This document shows, piece after piece, positions 61,467 through 64,000 of a DNA stretch of 64,000 bases. Under the pieces are notes generated by a model that had not been told where the DNA came from, did no database searches, and was given only the letters and a program-made list of their open reading frames with translations. The stretch's first letter is position 1. Each line of letters begins with the position of its first letter. This DNA is from Phalacrocorax aristotelis (Eukaryota > Chordata > Aves > Suliformes > Phalacrocoracidae): the NCBI RefSeq assembly GCF_949628215.1, contig NC_134278.1, forward strand, positions 39,140,115 to 39,204,114, given 5' to 3'. The translations under genes were made by a program, and so were the position numbers.

Positions 61467-64000
61467 GTCTTCATCCATGAGAACCTATTTGTTACATGAA
61501 CAATTCTGACATGTATTTCAGAGGACTTGAAATGGAACACGCTGCATCTCTCTCCACCACAAGTGCCACAATGAGATCACATATTCTTCTGCAGACCCAG
61601 TTTTCCTCTCTTGAAGCAAATGTCTTCTCTGCAGTCTGGGTTGCTGAGTCACCCAGCCAGCTGCTCACTTGATTCCCTAAAACCTTCACACATGACAATT
61701 CAAATTATTATACTCCAGCTGCTTAGCTGTGAACAAATGAATTGCAGCTAAACATAAAGCAATGATTCAAAGGAATGATGTTTAGGATTCTTTTAATCCA
61801 TCCATTGTAATGCCTCCTGGAAATGCATGATGAACTAGTGTAACATAAGAAAACTATACATGAGGAGTATGTAATTCTAGTACTCTCTGAAAGATCCCAC
61901 TGAATTGCTTGGTGGAATACAGCAAAAGCCAGTGACCCGTTTTGTCAGCCTTTGCGCCGTTTCAGGGGATTTTCCCCTTTCTGCACTGTCAAGCCTGCTG
62001 GAGAGTCAAGAACTACTGACTTCATCAGAATAGTTACAATTTGAACCTTAGTTCTGCAAAAAAGAACACCGTTACTGCGGCCATTCAAGAGCAGAGAGAG
62101 GCTGTTAGTGTGTCACCTTTGTGGTAAGTGCCTAGAAACTAAAGCCCATGCTTCAGTGAGTCTACAACTACATAAATACATGTGAGAACACAGTCTAAAC
62201 TGTACCATAGCTTACAGAAATGGTAAGTAAAACTGTCTCTGCTCAGTTAAATAGACTCACAGAGAAAATTTAATTTGAAATTTAATTAAAACCATGTAAG
62301 ATCCCAGCATTTCCTGAGAACTGAATGTAAGAATTTTAAAAGCTGTTTGAATGAACTGCATGAACATTAAGGCAACCCCTTCTTGATGACCTAGCTGTTA
62401 CATGTTTGAGGGAGAGCTTCCAGCAACCAGAAATGCTTCCCCTAGGCCTTCCCGTCCCAGGCGGTGCACGCACAGCATCCCTGCGTTCCCGCTCGGGGAA
62501 CACGAGGGTTGCTGTAATTTAACAACAATCTCACTCCAGGTCACACACTGTAATACAGAGTTACACATAGAGCCAATTGTACAGGAAATAACTAGGAAGT
62601 TGTGATTATCCAATTTTACCCCTTTCATTTGCAAAATATTCCCAAATCAAGAAAATGCAGCATATTTACACGTAGCTGATATTTTTATATACAAAGTCTT
62701 GTTGTATGTACATTTTATGAATACAGACTAATACTTCATGAATGGGGGACAAAACATCCATCCAAAAAATACTGAAAATATCTGAATATGAAACAACCAA
62801 GATTACTATATTAATTGCAAACAATTTTTTTCATGTCTCTTTATATACACTCTCTCTCACATTATCTTTGTGTGCATGTGTGTCAAAAAGAGCATGGAAG
62901 GGCCTTGAAGAGGCGTGTGACTCCAGCAGGGCAGAAGCAGGGAGGGAGAAGGCAATGGTGTCTCTAACATTCTGCTTGTTACCCGCTACGATGCCCGTCA
63001 GTTCAGCAGGCCGGTACATCTGCAGGCGGTGGTTGGGTGGTAGATCACTCCTGCTTTAGCAAACTAGTCTCCCTTGTCACTCTTGAAGATGTTTTTTTCT
63101 TCCTCCTGGCCCCTTTTCCAAATCGCTCTGTATTTTAACTCTGAATTTGCCCACCACCCTGACCCTGCAGTTGAGCTTTAGTACATTGTCTTCACATTTG
63201 ATGGGCCTCTATTCTGTCAAGACCATCCCTGAAGATGGTACTCCGTCAGATCCAGAACAGCCCTGTGTAAACTTACTCAGGACAGCCTTCCCTTTCACAA
63301 GGGATACCAATAACTACTCTCGCACTGTATTTTACAGGCTTTTTTCCTATCTGCCCTGTAACAATTCAGGCAGCCACTCTGCCATCATTCTTCCCAGTGC
63401 AGTTGGAAATCTCTGCAGAGTAAACAGGGACGACTTGGAATCTGAGCATCACCAGGGAACACCTGCTCTGCTCCACCCCTCCAGTCATTCACAAGGGTAA
63501 AAGGTGTCTTAAGGGAAGGAATATTCTATGAAGTGGAGGGAGAGAAGCAACATGTTGGGGGGGGGGAAGGGGGGAGAGGATTTTTGTGCCCTATCAAATG
63601 AAAAATAACAACACTATATACTAAAACCACAAGCCAAACAGCATGGTAGTCAAATTGTTCACAGAGGAATCACTGTGAGACAAGTTATAAGCAGAAGTTA
63701 AAGGTATTCAGGTATGTCCTCCAGTATCTGAAAAAGCATCAAATGTAATTTCTCAATGGTAAATGAGTTCATGGAATAATCTCAGTATTCCTAAGATATT
63801 TAAAAAATTGCATGTAACTTTATTACTAACAAAATACGAGACATCATACAAGATGACTGGGGTGGTGCTCAATGCGAATCTACCTTTGGACAAGCAAGAT
63901 TCCAGGTAAGATCAGAATGTAATTAAATTTACAAGTGTTACATTAATGGTTTTCAATAATATTTTCTATAGATAACTGAGTGTGAAAATTCTGCTTCTCT

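Larger units (their letters stand above)
59361..64000. other. Downstream flank of MRAP2, no gene confirmed
   Basis: Mostly unique AT-leaning sequence. It holds an A/C-rich simple tract at about 60707-60765 and a G-run pair at 63557-63574. The conserved vertebrate neighbour CEP162 should lie to the right on the minus strand, and its 3'UTR may reach this flank. I scanned minus-strand frames and could not recognise a CEP162 exon. Confidence 0.45.

Noticed and set aside
62398-63019. Minus-strand frames considered as CEP162 exons
   Set aside because: Translations lack coiled-coil character and show no resemblance to a centrosomal protein; no flanking splice signals in the right phase were seen.

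Overview
This is vertebrate nuclear DNA, almost certainly from a bird. Coding sequence is split into short exons with GT-AG junctions inside long AT-leaning introns. The interspersed repeats are the avian set: CR1 LINE 3' ends (one ending in the tandem TGATTCTA octamer) and solo LTRs of an avian ERVL-like family about 600 bp long. There are no operons, CRISPR arrays or prokaryotic features. The species cannot be named; the LTR type suggests a neoavian bird rather than a fowl, but that is inference.

Layout. (1) Positions 1-3012 hold the last three coding exons of CYB5R4 (+ strand), followed by its 3'UTR to about 3.55 kb; the rest of the gene lies left of the window. (2) Positions 3.6-35.5 kb are intergenic. 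I recognise no gene there, but the stretch carries three more LTRs, several CR1 fragments and a minus-strand stretch whose translation looks protein-like but that I cannot identify. (3) Positions 35.5-36.5 kb are a strong CpG island, the inferred MRAP2 promoter and first exon. (4) Positions 36.1-57.4 kb are MRAP2 (+ strand): a GC-rich first exon, then three coding exons at 45686-45812, 51785-51884 and 57053-57446. Together these encode a 206-residue melanocortin receptor accessory protein 2. (5) Positions 57.45-64 kb hold MRAP2 3'UTR and downstream sequence. The next gene in the conserved vertebrate order should be CEP162 on the minus strand, but I could not confirm any of its exons here.

The gene order CYB5R4 > MRAP2 matches the tetrapod syntenic block (human 6q14). 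The two genes are neighbours without a known joint function. CYB5R4 is an NADH-dependent haem/flavin reductase of the endoplasmic reticulum. MRAP2 is a single-pass accessory protein that modulates melanocortin and other GPCRs in energy balance.

The observations most worth a second look are: an ATG in MRAP2 exon 1 that, with the splice sites read here, is in frame with the canonical start and would add 40 residues; an out-of-frame ATG 7 nt before the canonical start; a clean 17-bp micro-inversion inside the LTR in the CYB5R4 intron; and a five-run C-rich tract in MRAP2 intron 2 with quadruplex potential. I saw no wholly new biological system.
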